From NCBI GenBank assembly GCA_021849425.1, contig JAJZSY010000016.1:1-64000 (forward strand): a DNA stretch of 64,000 nt. The letters run 5' to 3'. Positions 1 to 7,918 of the stretch are shown here, piece after piece (the first letter of the stretch is position 1; each line of letters opens with the position of its first letter). This stretch comes from Pseudomonadota bacterium (GTDB taxonomy: Bacteria; Pseudomonadota; Alphaproteobacteria; Acetobacterales; Acetobacteraceae). A program made the position numbers and the translations under genes. The notes under the pieces were generated by a model. That model did no database searches. It was given only the letters and a program-made list of their open reading frames with translations, and was not told where the DNA came from.

Positions 1-238
1 TGATATGCGCGGCCAGCCCCAGCCCGGTGCGCACCGCCTGCGCCACGCATTCGCGGTTGATCACCGGCAGCATCCCCGGAAACCCGGCATCGACGAAGCT
101 CACCTGGCTGTTCGGTTCGGCGCCGAACGCCGTCGCCGCCCCGCTGAACAGTTTCGAGCGCGAAATCACCTGGGCATGCACCTCAAGCCCGATCACCAGC
201 TCCCACGCGCCGGTCGTCCCCTCGATCACGTAGCTCAT
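1..238 (-). CDS. gatB: Asp/Glu-tRNA amidotransferase subunit B, N-terminal part
   Basis: This is the N-terminal 79 residues of GatB, the subunit of the GatCAB complex that binds the misacylated Glu-tRNA(Gln) or Asp-tRNA(Asn) and activates its side chain. The start of the protein reads [20 protein letters not shown] and continues [13 protein letters not shown], the typical GatB opening. The gene continues beyond the left edge of the window. Its ATG overlaps the TGA of gatA by four bases (ATGA), so the three subunits are translated as a coupled gatC-gatA-gatB operon. Confidence 0.95.
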   Translation of the reverse strand, partial: MSYVIEGTTGAWELVIGLEVHAQVISRSKLFSGAATAFGAEPNSQVSFVDAGFPGMLPVINRECVAQAVRTGLGLAAHI

Positions 239-1716
239 GCCGCACCTCCCGCGATCACGCCCGGCCGGTGCGCAAACCCCGCCGCCCGCTCCAGCACCGA
301 TGACACGGCGAACACCGTCTCCTCGTCGAAATGCCGCCCCAGCACCTGCAAGCCGAGCGGCAGGCCCGCCGCATCCAGCCCCGCCGGCACGCTCATCCCC
401 GGCACGCCGGCGAGCGAGGCCGGCACGGTGAACACGTCGTTGAGATACATCGTCACCGGATCGTCCATCTTCTCGCCCAGCGCGAACGCCGCCGAGGGCG
501 CGGTCGGCGTCAGCAGCGCGTCCACCTTCCCGAACGCCTCCTGGAAATCCCGCAGGATCAGCGCCCGCACCTTCTGCGCCTTCAGGTAATACGCGTCGTA
601 ATACCCGGCCGAGAGCACATAGGTCCCGATCATGATCCGCCGCTTCACCTCCGCGCCGAAGCCCGCCGCCCGCGTCCGCTCGTAAAGATCGATCAGGTCC
701 TTGCCCTCGATGCGCGCGCCGAACCGCACCCCGTCATACCGCGCGAGGTTCGACGACGCCTCGGCCGGTGCGACGATGTAATACACCGGCAGCCCGTATT
801 TCGTGTGCGGCAGCGAAACGTCGACGATCTCCGCCCCCTCCCGCCGCAGCCAGTCGATCCCGTCCTGCCACAGTTTCTCGATCTCCCGCGGCATGCCCTC
901 CACGCGATACTCCGCCGGAATCCCGATCCGGAGCCCCTTCACCCCGCGCCCGCACGCCGCCCGGAAATCCGGCACCGCCCGCTCCGCCGAGGTCGAATCC
1001 TTCGGATCGAACCCGCTCATCTCGCGCAGCAGAATGGCGCAATCCTCCACCGTCCGCGCCATCGGCCCCGCCTGGTCCAGCGACGAGGCAAACGCGATGA
1101 TCCCGAACCGCGAGCACCGCCCATAGGTCGGCTTGATCCCGGCGATCCCGCTGAACGCCGCCGGCTGGCGGATCGACCCGCCGGTATCCGTCCCCGTCGC
1201 CCCCATCGCCATCCGCGCCGCCACCGCCGCCGCCGACCCGCCGGACGACCCACCCGGCGTCAGCTTCGCGCCATCCGCCCGCTGCCAGGGATTCTCCACC
1301 GGCCCGTAGCCCGACGTGATGTTGGACGACCCCATCGCGAACTCGTCGAGATTGGCCTTGCCCAGCATCACCGCCCCGGCCGCCTTCAGCCTGGCCGACA
1401 CCGTGCTCTCATACGGCGGCACGAACGGCTCCAGGATCTTCGATCCCGCCGTCGTCCGCACCCCCTCGGTGCAGAACAGATCCTTCATCGCGATCGGGAT
1501 ACCCGCCAGGGCAGGGGCCTCGCCCTTCGCCCGCGCATCATCCGCCGCCCGCGCCTGCTCCAGCGCCAGCTCCGGCGTCGTCGTGATGAACGCGTTCAGC
1601 CGCGGATTGAGCGCCTCCACCGCCGCCACATGCGCCTCGGTCAGTTCCACCGCCGAAACCGTCTTCGCCGCCAGCGCGTCCAGCGCCGCGGCGATCGTCA
1701 TGTCCAATACGCTCAT
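235..1716 (-). CDS. gatA: Asp/Glu-tRNA amidotransferase subunit A
   Basis: GatA is the amidase subunit of GatCAB: it hydrolyses glutamine and passes ammonia to GatB for transamidation of Glu-tRNA(Gln) or Asp-tRNA(Asn) in the cytoplasm. The 493 residues are a full-length amidase-signature protein. The Ser-cisSer-Lys triad is visible: Lys78 in AMKDLF, cis-Ser157 in PGGSSGGS and nucleophile Ser181 in [10 protein letters not shown]. Both ends overlap its neighbours by four bases (gatC upstream, gatB downstream). Presence of the complex implies indirect amidation for Gln and/or Asn tRNAs in this organism. Confidence 0.97.
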   Translation of the reverse strand: MSVLDMTIAAALDALAAKTVSAVELTEAHVAAVEALNPRLNAFITTTPELALEQARAADDARAKGEAPALAGIPIAMKDLFCTEGVRTTAGSKILEPFVPPYESTVSARLKAAGAVMLGKANLDEFAMGSSNITSGYGPVENPWQRADGAKLTPGGSSGGSAAAVAARMAMGATGTDTGGSIRQPAAFSGIAGIKPTYGRCSRFGIIAFASSLDQAGPMARTVEDCAILLREMSGFDPKDSTSAERAVPDFRAACGRGVKGLRIGIPAEYRVEGMPREIEKLWQDGIDWLRREGAEIVDVSLPHTKYGLPVYYIVAPAEASSNLARYDGVRFGARIEGKDLIDLYERTRAAGFGAEVKRRIMIGTYVLSAGYYDAYYLKAQKVRALILRDFQEAFGKVDALLTPTAPSAAFALGEKMDDPVTMYLNDVFTVPASLAGVPGMSVPAGLDAAGLPLGLQVLGRHFDEETVFAVSSVLERAAGFAHRPGVIAGGAA

Positions 1717-2000
1717 TCCACCACCTTCGGCACCGCAAAGAAATCGCCGATCCGCTCCGGCGCGTTCGCCAGCACGCGGTCGGGATACTGCCCGTCCGTC
1801 ACCGCGTCCTCGCGCATCCTGAGCGCCATCTGCGCCCCGCCCGAAAGCGGTGCTACGCCCTCCACATCCACTTCCGCCAATTGTTCCACATAGCCGAGAA
1901 TCGCGTTGAGTTCGCCGGCGAGCCGCGGCACCTCGTCCTCATCCAGCCGGATACGGGCGAGTTTCGCGATGCGGCGCACCGTCGCGTGATCGAGAGACAT
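1713..2000 (-). CDS. gatC: Asp/Glu-tRNA amidotransferase subunit C
   Basis: GatC is the small subunit that wraps around GatA and GatB and stabilises the complex. The 95-residue product starts [20 protein letters not shown], a standard GatC N-terminus, and ends FFAVPKVVE. The frame is open further upstream, but the ATG at 2000 matches the family length and has an AAGGGA-like ribosome site a few bases upstream. It is the first gene of gatCAB and is divergent from ruvX, separated by only 46 bases. Confidence 0.95.
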   Translation of the reverse strand: MSLDHATVRRIAKLARIRLDEDEVPRLAGELNAILGYVEQLAEVDVEGVAPLSGGAQMALRMREDAVTDGQYPDRVLANAPERIGDFFAVPKVVE

Positions 2001-2046
2001 GACTGATCCCTTGGGTTTCTGAGCGCGCTGGACCATAAACGCGCGC

Positions 2047-2523
2047 ATGACACTGTTCAACCTGACCGACCTCGCCTCAACCCTGCCCCGCAACGCAAGG
2101 CTGATCGGCCTCGACCCCGGATCGAAGATCATCGGCATCGCCCTCTCCGATGTCGGCCGCCGCCTCGCCACCCCCTACGGCGCCATGAAGCGCGGCAAGC
2201 TCGCCGACGCCGCCGCCACCATTCTCGACATCGCCCGCAAGGAAGGGGCCGCCGCCATCGTCATCGGCCTGCCCCTCTCGATGGACGGCTCCTTCGGCCC
2301 CGCCGCCCAGGCCGCGCGCGACTGGGCGCACGCCATCGCCCGCGAAACCGGCCTCCCCGTCGCGATGATGGACGAACGCCTCTCCTCCGCCGCCGTCAAC
2401 CGCGCCCTCATCGAGGCCGACCTCTCCCGCGCCAAACGCGCCGGACGGGTCGACGCCGCCGCCGCCTCCTACATGCTCCAGGGCGCGCTCGACCTGCTGA
2501 ACGAACCCCGCCCCCCGGAATGA
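2047..2523 (+). CDS. ruvX: Putative pre-16S rRNA nuclease YqgF/RuvX
   Basis: The product belongs to the YqgF/RuvX family of RNase H-fold nucleases, which take part in 16S rRNA 5'-end maturation. Of the 158 residues, the motif GLDPGSK carries the conserved acidic residue Asp23, MDERLSS supplies the next acidic pair (109-110), and Asp136 lies in RVDAAAASYMLQ, the three-acidic-residue pattern of the family. Length is close to the usual 140-160. It is divergent from gatC across a short shared promoter region. Confidence 0.93.
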   Translation: MTLFNLTDLASTLPRNARLIGLDPGSKIIGIALSDVGRRLATPYGAMKRGKLADAAATILDIARKEGAAAIVIGLPLSMDGSFGPAAQAARDWAHAIARETGLPVAMMDERLSSAAVNRALIEADLSRAKRAGRVDAAAASYMLQGALDLLNEPRPPE

Positions 2524-2547
2524 TCGCCGAACAATGACCCCCACACC

Positions 2548-2877
2548 GTGAACCAGGCCGGCATCCTCGCCCTCCTCGCCGCCGCCGCCACCCTCGAGGT
2601 CGGCGGCGACGCCCTGATGCGCGCCGCCCTCCACCAGCACGGCCTCGCCCGCGCCCCCTTCCTCGCCGCCGGCATCCTCGTCCTCGCCGCCTACGGACTC
2701 GTGGTCAATCTCGGCCCGTGGGATTTCGGCCGCGTCCTCGGCGTCTACGTCGTCCTCTTCTTCCTCGCCGCCCAGCTGGTGAACTGGCTCGGCTTCGGCC
2801 TCCGCCCATCCCCGCCCATCCTCCTCGGCGGCGTCCTCATCTGCGCCGGCGGCCTGGTGATGACCCTCTGGCGATGA
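2548..2877 (+). CDS. Small four-helix membrane protein, YnfA (UPF0060)-like
   Basis: This is a 109-residue hydrophobic protein with a GTG start and four predicted membrane helices (about 5-25, 35-55, 60-80 and 88-107). It aligns by eye with YnfA/UPF0060 and more loosely with small multidrug resistance proteins: a glutamate sits in helix 1 (TLEVGGDAL), and FGRVLGVYVV matches the GRVYAAYGGVY segment of YnfA. Its physiological substrate is unknown. The stop overlaps the start of the next gene (ATGA), so the two are probably co-translated. The assignment rests on a visual alignment only. Confidence 0.7.
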   Translation: MNQAGILALLAAAATLEVGGDALMRAALHQHGLARAPFLAAGILVLAAYGLVVNLGPWDFGRVLGVYVVLFFLAAQLVNWLGFGLRPSPPILLGGVLICAGGLVMTLWR

Positions 2878-3680
2878 CCATCCACGCCCACATGTTCTGG
2901 CACGGCGACCCACCCCGCCGCCTCGAACGCCTCGCCATCCGCAGCGTCCTCGCCCAGGGCTACGCCCTCACCCTCTGGAGCTACGCCCCGCTCCCCAACC
3001 TCCCGCCCGGCCTCATTGCGGCCGACGCCGCCGAAATCCTCCCCCGCTCCGCCCTCTTCACCAACCGCCGCGGTTCCATCGCCAGCTTCACCGACTGGTT
3101 CCGCTACATCGTCCTCTCCCGCCACGGCGGCCTCTGGACCGATTCCGACGTCATCGCGCTGCGCCCCGCATCCGACCTCCCGGCGCGCAAATTCCTCGTC
3201 ACCCAGCGCGAATGGTTCCACCGCCGCCTCCGCCCCCGCGGCTGGAAAACCACCCTCAACAACAACGTCATCTTCAACCCCACCCCCGAACCGGGCGACC
3301 TCGTCGATCTCGCCCGCGCCCTCGCCGAACGCTTCCCCAAATCCGCGATCGACTGGGGCGAACTCGGCCCCGACCTGCTGACCGCGCTGTCGCGCCTCCA
3401 CCCCGCCCACGGCTACGCCATCATGCCGCCCGAATTCGCCAACCCGGTCGGCTACTGGCAAAGCCCCGCCGCCCTGCTGCGCCCCAACCCGCCCCGCCTG
3501 AGCACGCCAAACCTGAAACCCGAAACCGCCTTCCTCCACGCCTATGGCGAAATGTGGCGCCGCGCCGGCATCTCCCCCGACGCCCCGTTCCCCCCGGCAG
3601 CCTCCTCGCCACCCTCGCCAAAACTTTCGGCGAGCCCAACCCCTGACTCTGCCCCGCGCCCGTCATCAAAACATTACTGA
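2874..3680 (+). CDS. GT32-like glycosyltransferase with DXD motif
   Basis: The protein resembles the DXD sugar-binding glycosyltransferases (Gly_transf_sug, GT32-like) that transfer a sugar from a nucleotide donor. It starts MTIHAHMFWHGDPPRRLERL, and SRHGGLWTDSDVIALRP carries the DXD motif (DSD) that binds the metal-nucleotide. The predicted product is 268 residues. The last 30 or so residues turn into a proline/serine-rich stretch. Adding one C to the six-C run at 3590-3595 would instead give an ordinary ending, PGSLLATLAKTFGEPNP, with a stop at 3646. The C-terminus is therefore doubtful. The gene overlaps the YnfA-like gene by four bases. Confidence 0.8.
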   Translation: MTIHAHMFWHGDPPRRLERLAIRSVLAQGYALTLWSYAPLPNLPPGLIAADAAEILPRSALFTNRRGSIASFTDWFRYIVLSRHGGLWTDSDVIALRPASDLPARKFLVTQREWFHRRLRPRGWKTTLNNNVIFNPTPEPGDLVDLARALAERFPKSAIDWGELGPDLLTALSRLHPAHGYAIMPPEFANPVGYWQSPAALLRPNPPRLSTPNLKPETAFLHAYGEMWRRAGISPDAPFPPAASSPPSPKLSASPTPDSAPRPSSKHY

Positions 3681-3725
3681 ACGTTAGTCTTTCTCACCCT
3701 CCCGCCCTCATGGCACCTTCGCCCG

Positions 3726-4289
3726 ATGCCGCAGGAGAGCGAGACAATGCCCGACACCACCCCCCCGACCATCCCACCCGACGCGCCCACCCCCAACGCC
3801 ACCGCAACCGACGCCACCGCAACCGACATCCTCACCCTCGTGATCGAAACCTTCATCATCCCCTTCGAAGGTTTTTCCTCCACCCCCTACCGCGACGCCG
3901 CCGGCACCTGGACCATCGGCTACGGCTCCACCCGCGACGACACCAACGCCCCCGTCACCCAGACAACCCCGCCCATCACCCGCGCCACCGCCGAAGCCCT
4001 CGCCCGCCGCGACCTCGCCTCCGCCCGCCAGACCGTCACCCACGCCGTCACCGTCCCCCTGACCCCCAACCAGCAGGCCGCCCTCATCGACTTCGTCTAC
4101 AACCTCGGCGCCGGCAATTTCCTCCGCTCCACCCTGCTCCGCCTCCTGAACAACGGCGACTACAAAGCCGCCGCCGCCCAGTTCCCCCGCTGGGACCTCG
4201 CCAACGGATGTTTGCTCCCCGGCCTCCGGCGGCGACGCGAGGCGGAGGCGGCGCTTTTCTCCTCCGTTACGGCGGTGGGGGAGGGGTGA
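3726..4289 (+). CDS. Phage-type lysozyme, glycoside hydrolase family 24
   Basis: This is a T4-lysozyme-like muramidase that would cleave the MurNAc-GlcNAc bond of peptidoglycan. The catalytic triad spacing is exact: Glu48 in PFEGF, Asp57 in PYRDAAG and Thr63 in TWTIGYG (E-x8-D-x5-T). The core ends with LPGLRRRREAEAALF, as in phage endolysins of this family. The first 35 or so residues are Pro/Thr/Ala-rich without a clear signal peptide; Met8 is an alternative start. No holin, spanin or structural phage gene lies beside it, so it may be a prophage remnant or a domesticated enzyme. It sits right at the left border of the low-GC island. Confidence 0.9.
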   Translation: MPQESETMPDTTPPTIPPDAPTPNATATDATATDILTLVIETFIIPFEGFSSTPYRDAAGTWTIGYGSTRDDTNAPVTQTTPPITRATAEALARRDLASARQTVTHAVTVPLTPNQQAALIDFVYNLGAGNFLRSTLLRLLNNGDYKAAAAQFPRWDLANGCLLPGLRRRREAEAALFSSVTAVGEG

Positions 4290-4697
4290 GGTGTTGCGGT
4301 CAGGGAGCGTTGCGAATGTGTGACTTGGGCCGGGAGCGGAATGGCGGCTTTCAGCCGGCCAAAGGGGAAAGCAGACATAGAAGCGAACACCGCCGGATAC
4401 CATCTTTCGACCCTACGCAGTCACTGAATCGGCCGGCTGACGATCCCGGAAGCGGACATTCGCGGCCAAGCCAATCTGAGGGCATGCCGTCCTGAGAAAA
4501 TTGAAAACATCGACCACCTCCCGGTCAGAGATCCTCGCTCCGTCCAAACTGGATCGTCACCCCAGGTGCGTCTCTGTAATAGAGGGACGCCGCCACGCCT
4601 ACTGCTAATGAGCGGACACCGTCATCGCCGCCAGCCCGAGAACCCCTGCTTGCAAACCAGCTCTGCAGCGAGATATCCTAAAATCGACGGAGGGCAC
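4290..4697. other. Left flank of the accessory island, no convincing gene
   Basis: These 408 bases lie between the lysozyme and the island operon. An open frame runs in from 4566, but its residues before 4698 look like random translation and lack a ribosome site. Composition shifts here from very GC-rich to mixed. The stretch AGCAGACATAG and, further on, AGCGGACATTC look like related short elements, but no long repeat, tRNA or integrase fragment is visible. The promoter of the two-gene operon must lie here; no clear -35/-10 pair was identified. Confidence 0.5.
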
Positions 4698-5438
4698 ATG
4701 TTAGGCGAGTTCATTTGCGGCAGAGGCGGCGCCATTGGGGTTGCAGATGCTACATTGGATCATCTGAAGAGTTCCATCGAGCGATTCGCTGCCAGGTCGC
4801 TTTTATTTCTCAACGGCGACTTTGGCGAAGATCCGCAGAGTTTTGGTGCCTTCTGTGCCCGAGTTGTTTTAGAGAACTCCTGCGCTGCTTTGGTGGGACG
4901 CCTCGACCCTTTTCGTCTTCTATATCTCGCGCAGTTCCAGGCGCAGCAAGGCTTCGAATATGGACGTCCCAGTAACTCAGGTTTTCGGTGGACTGGCGAT
5001 GTTCTACCGGACGAAAAAGTGCCTCAAGAGATGTGGGGCGTTGACCACAACGTCTCCAAGGTGAGCCGAGCACTGTTTTCGCCATATGCGGACCACGTAT
5101 ATTGGCGCCCAGCCGTCGAGACGGCGCTTGATTTCATAGCCAACGACAGTTCCGACCTGCTGCAAGACCTTCGTTCACTCCAGCCGGACCAATACGTTGG
5201 CCATACGCGCGGGAGATGTGCTGCATTGTACTCCACTCTGTCCAAGGGAGTTCATTGGGACTTTTTTACCTCATCCATCGTTTTAGATGAAGGGACAATT
5301 AAAGACTCTATTAGGGAGACGTTCGTTGCGCTCGGCGGCATGGCGCTAATTTCGCACTTTGTTCCGACCGCGTACCGCGCGCTGGAGCGAGACGCGGCCG
5401 TGGACACTTACAAGAGGCTTCGGGGACTGTTCGTATGA
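4698..5438 (+). CDS. Unrecognised 246-residue protein, first gene of island operon
   Basis: I do not recognise this protein. The ATG at 4698 is preceded by a strong GGAGGG ribosome site at 4689-4694, which decides the start over the open frame upstream. The 246 residues look soluble and mainly helical, without signal peptide or membrane segment. Features worth matching are SLLFLNGDFGED (about 34-45), a tryptophan-rich middle, and LYSTLSKGVHWDFF followed by a hydrophobic helix (GGMALISHFVPTAYRALE). The LSKGVH segment recalls helical domains found in some defence proteins, but that is a weak impression. Codon use includes TTA, ATA and AGA, unlike neighbouring genes. The stop overlaps the start of the ATPase gene by four bases, implying a functional pair. 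Confidence 0.75.
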   Translation: MLGEFICGRGGAIGVADATLDHLKSSIERFAARSLLFLNGDFGEDPQSFGAFCARVVLENSCAALVGRLDPFRLLYLAQFQAQQGFEYGRPSNSGFRWTGDVLPDEKVPQEMWGVDHNVSKVSRALFSPYADHVYWRPAVETALDFIANDSSDLLQDLRSLQPDQYVGHTRGRCAALYSTLSKGVHWDFFTSSIVLDEGTIKDSIRETFVALGGMALISHFVPTAYRALERDAAVDTYKRLRGLFV

Positions 5439-6940
5439 TGATTGAAGTTCCGGACGATTCTGACGGCGGACTTATATTGGCTGCTGAAGAGTGCCCAGCA
5501 GACAAGTTTGAGCAACTGCATGCGTTCTCGACCTATGACGATGTGATTATTCGTAAACTCTCGGCCCACGGCCCTGTCTTGATCAGAGGTGGACGAGGCA
5601 GTGGTAAGAGTGCTCTACTCATCGAAGCGCATCGCCGCATGAGATCAGCAGGTTCCATATTTTCCGTTTACATGAGCCTGCGCTATCTTCCATTACTGCA
5701 GTCAGACGGGGCCGAATACATCGAGCATTTTTGCGGCCTTTTGTCTAAAGAAATTAGTCGAGAGCTGGAGAAACAAGGTATCGCCGCCGAATTCTCGCTC
5801 GCAGACGACGAGGTTGCGCTTCAAATCGCACTTGTTAAGCTGTCTCAAGGACTCGATAAAAGAATCGTTTTGCTCTTTGATGATGCCGCCCATATCGGGC
5901 GCGAAAAGCCGCTTGAAGTCTTCTTCGATCTATTTCGAACACTCTCCAGCAGTGTCACTTCGTGCAAAGCTTCTATTTATCCTGGTGTAACAAAATTTGG
6001 TGTTCGGTTCGATGTATTTAATGATTCCACAGTTCTAGACATTAGCCGTTCGTCGGTTTCTAGTGCTCGTTCCTACTTTCTGGAAGTCCTAAAGATCCGG
6101 TATCCAAAGCTGGCCAGCAGAGCGGTGTTTTCCGACCGACTTGTACCGGAACAATTCGCCAATCTCCTGGGCCGAGCCGTCGTGGGAAACATGAGGGCGT
6201 TTATTTTGGCATGCAATCGCTTTGATGAGCACGAGCGGATCAGCATCCCCGATGTGAATACATGCTTCCTAGACATGGCCACGGACTATTATTGGCCGCT
6301 CATGGAGGAGGTCGCTCCGAAGCTGGGTGTTTATGAGCCCTTAGTCGAACCGGCTAACCGCATGTTCGAAGCTATTATTGAGCATGTGTGTCGACCGTTG
6401 AAGTCTGGATCACGAACCATCGCTCAAGACCGGGTAACGGTTCACGGAAGAATCGTCAGCAGCTACTCTAAAATGTTTGAGATCTTGGAGTATCTGGGCT
6501 TTGTTTCAAAAATTCAGGCGTCTCGGGGAATGAAGTCGGGAGGCAGAGGGCCGGTTTATTCAATCAACCTCTGCAGCCTCTTGGAGCAAATTCCCACAAA
6601 GAGGCTTACGATTGAGATGATCGAGGAGTGGGTAGAAGCGAAGCCCGATTTGGCGGAGATTCACTCGGAGAGCAACACGTTTGGAGGTATATCAGTCCCG
6701 TTATTACCAGAGGAGAACAGTCTCGGGATCCTTGAAAAACCGGTGGACGTGCTTGCGAAATCGAAAGTCTATCCATATGGATTGACGGCAGACAAGATCT
6801 CACGCCTTAAAGCGGCAGGAGTCTGCACTGTGCAAGAGTTGGCTAACACATCCGATGCAGATCTTCTCAAAATTGATATGGTTGGAGAGGTTGCTGTTAA
6901 GCGCATGAAGGCCGTGACTCTTCAAGCTATTTGGATGTGA
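5435..6940 (+). CDS. P-loop ATPase with winged-helix and helix-hairpin-helix regions
   Basis: This 501-residue protein has a Walker A motif GGRGSGKS (residues 52-59) and a Walker B strand RIVLLFDDAAH (Asp149, Asp150), so it should bind and hydrolyse ATP. The layout resembles ORC/CDC6-like or STAND-like AAA ATPases. A segment at about 335-385 (MFEILEYLGFVSKI, then a glycine-rich hairpin and VYSINLCSLLE) looks like a winged helix. The last 55 residues (GLTADKISRLKAAGVCTVQE and on) look like a helix-hairpin-helix DNA-binding domain. Two ATG codons are adjacent (5435, 5438). The preceding gene overlaps by four bases. Composition is near half GC, well below the flanks, suggesting transfer. A DNA-sensing or defence role is inference only. 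Confidence 0.8.
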   Translation: MMIEVPDDSDGGLILAAEECPADKFEQLHAFSTYDDVIIRKLSAHGPVLIRGGRGSGKSALLIEAHRRMRSAGSIFSVYMSLRYLPLLQSDGAEYIEHFCGLLSKEISRELEKQGIAAEFSLADDEVALQIALVKLSQGLDKRIVLLFDDAAHIGREKPLEVFFDLFRTLSSSVTSCKASIYPGVTKFGVRFDVFNDSTVLDISRSSVSSARSYFLEVLKIRYPKLASRAVFSDRLVPEQFANLLGRAVVGNMRAFILACNRFDEHERISIPDVNTCFLDMATDYYWPLMEEVAPKLGVYEPLVEPANRMFEAIIEHVCRPLKSGSRTIAQDRVTVHGRIVSSYSKMFEILEYLGFVSKIQASRGMKSGGRGPVYSINLCSLLEQIPTKRLTIEMIEEWVEAKPDLAEIHSESNTFGGISVPLLPEENSLGILEKPVDVLAKSKVYPYGLTADKISRLKAAGVCTVQELANTSDADLLKIDMVGEVAVKRMKAVTLQAIWM

Positions 6941-7264
6941 CAAAACTTTTTCTGCGTGGAGCAAACCCTACTCAAGGCCGAATGCCGCTAGTCGGTTGGT
7001 ACGAACCGAAACCGGACTGTCGCCAATCCCCCCATGTCGGCAGGAGCGGATCGGTAGCCCAATGTCTGCTTCAGGAGCACTGCTCACCAGTCACCAATGG
7101 CCGTGATGGGCGCATTGCGGACCCGAGTCGTACGAACCGGCTCGCGTTACGCCATTGCCGCCCAGTCCGCCCGAATTTTGTCCGATAGCCAGCCACGCAA
7201 CCATAGGGGCAAAACTAACAAATATCCTTGCCCACCCCCACCCCCTCATGGGATTTTTGCACCC
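6941..7264. other. Right flank of the accessory island, no convincing gene
   Basis: This 324-base gap separates the ATPase from the KPRAP-repeat protein. A short frame beginning at 6931 continues into it for 85 codons, but its product is Arg/Pro/Cys-rich with no family resemblance and no ribosome site, so I do not call it. Base composition climbs back to high GC towards 7250. No tRNA, terminal inverted repeat, or exact copy of the left-flank sequence was found, so the island boundaries cannot be fixed by attachment sites. Confidence 0.5.
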
Positions 7265-7873
7265 GTGACCACCCCAACCACCACATCCCCCGGACTTTTG
7301 CTCCGCCCCCGCTTCGAAACCTTCATCGAGGCGCTCTGCGCGCACATCGCCGCCGCGGGGCTGAAACACGGCGTCGCCGGGCCGGTCATCGTCCTCATCT
7401 GGCAGCGCCTCCGCCGCCTCGCCGCCCGCTTCGCCCGCCTCGCCGCCATCCCGGCCCGGCGGCGTAAAACCGCCCGCGCGGGCAGCGCCGGCCCGCGCTC
7501 GCCGCTCCCGCGCCGCTTCGCCTGGCTCACCCGCCTCATCCCCGGAACCGCCTCGGTCGCCGCCCAGTTCCGCGCCATGCTCGAAACCCCGGAACTCGCC
7601 GCCCTCGTCGCCGCCACCCCGCAAGCCGGGCGCATCCTCCGCCCGCTCTGCCACACGCTCGGCATCCGCCCGCCCACATGCCTCCGCCGGCCCCGCGCCA
7701 AACCCCGCGCGCCCAAACCCCGCGCGCCCAAACCCCGCGCGCCCAAACCCCGCGCGCCACAGCCCAAACCGCCCGAACCCCCCGCGCCGGCACATCCCGC
7801 GCCCAACCCGCTCTGGTCCCGCGCCCCCGGCGCAGCCCGCTTCAACCCCCCACGCCGGAAATTTCGCGCCTGA
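7265..7873 (+). CDS. Hypothetical basic Pro/Ala/Arg-rich protein with KPRAP repeats
   Basis: I do not recognise a family. From the GTG at 7265 (MTTPTTTSPGLLLRPRFETF) the product is 202 residues. Residues about 15-45 could form one amphipathic or membrane helix (LKHGVAGPVIVLIWQRLRRL), followed by a strongly basic region. Residues 150-170 are a run of four KPRAP-type pentapeptides, then a Pro-rich tail. The basic, disordered C-terminus would suit nucleic acid or cell-wall contact, which is speculation. The start is uncertain because no good ribosome site is visible and the frame stays open upstream to 7097. Confidence 0.5.
   Translation: MTTPTTTSPGLLLRPRFETFIEALCAHIAAAGLKHGVAGPVIVLIWQRLRRLAARFARLAAIPARRRKTARAGSAGPRSPLPRRFAWLTRLIPGTASVAAQFRAMLETPELAALVAATPQAGRILRPLCHTLGIRPPTCLRRPRAKPRAPKPRAPKPRAPKPRAPQPKPPEPPAPAHPAPNPLWSRAPGAARFNPPRRKFRA
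7700..7758 (+). repeat. 15-bp tandem repeat coding for KPRAP
   Basis: The unit AAACCCCGCGCGCCC occurs four times head to tail (7700-7714, 7715-7729, 7730-7744, 7745-7758, the last unit diverging at its end). It encodes Lys-Pro-Arg-Ala-Pro in the hypothetical protein above. The identity of the first three copies at DNA level suggests recent expansion by slippage, so copy number may vary between strains. Confidence 0.9.
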
Positions 7874-7918
7874 CGCCGCCGCGCCCCATCACGCCCGATT
7901 TGTTGCGAATCCCAACAA

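Noticed and set aside
4566-4697. N-terminal extension of the first island gene
   Set aside because: The strong GGAGGG site points to the ATG at 4698, and the extension looks like translated noncoding sequence.
6931-7188. Possible 85-residue gene overlapping the end of the island ATPase
   Set aside because: No ribosome site, odd composition (Arg/Pro/Cys), and no recognisable motif; more likely chance.
4290-7264. tRNA-type or direct-repeat attachment sites around the island
   Set aside because: No tRNA fold, integrase or exact flanking duplication could be found by eye.
7700-7758. Tandem repeat as a possible CRISPR array
   Set aside because: Units are 15 bases with no spacers and are part of a coding frame.
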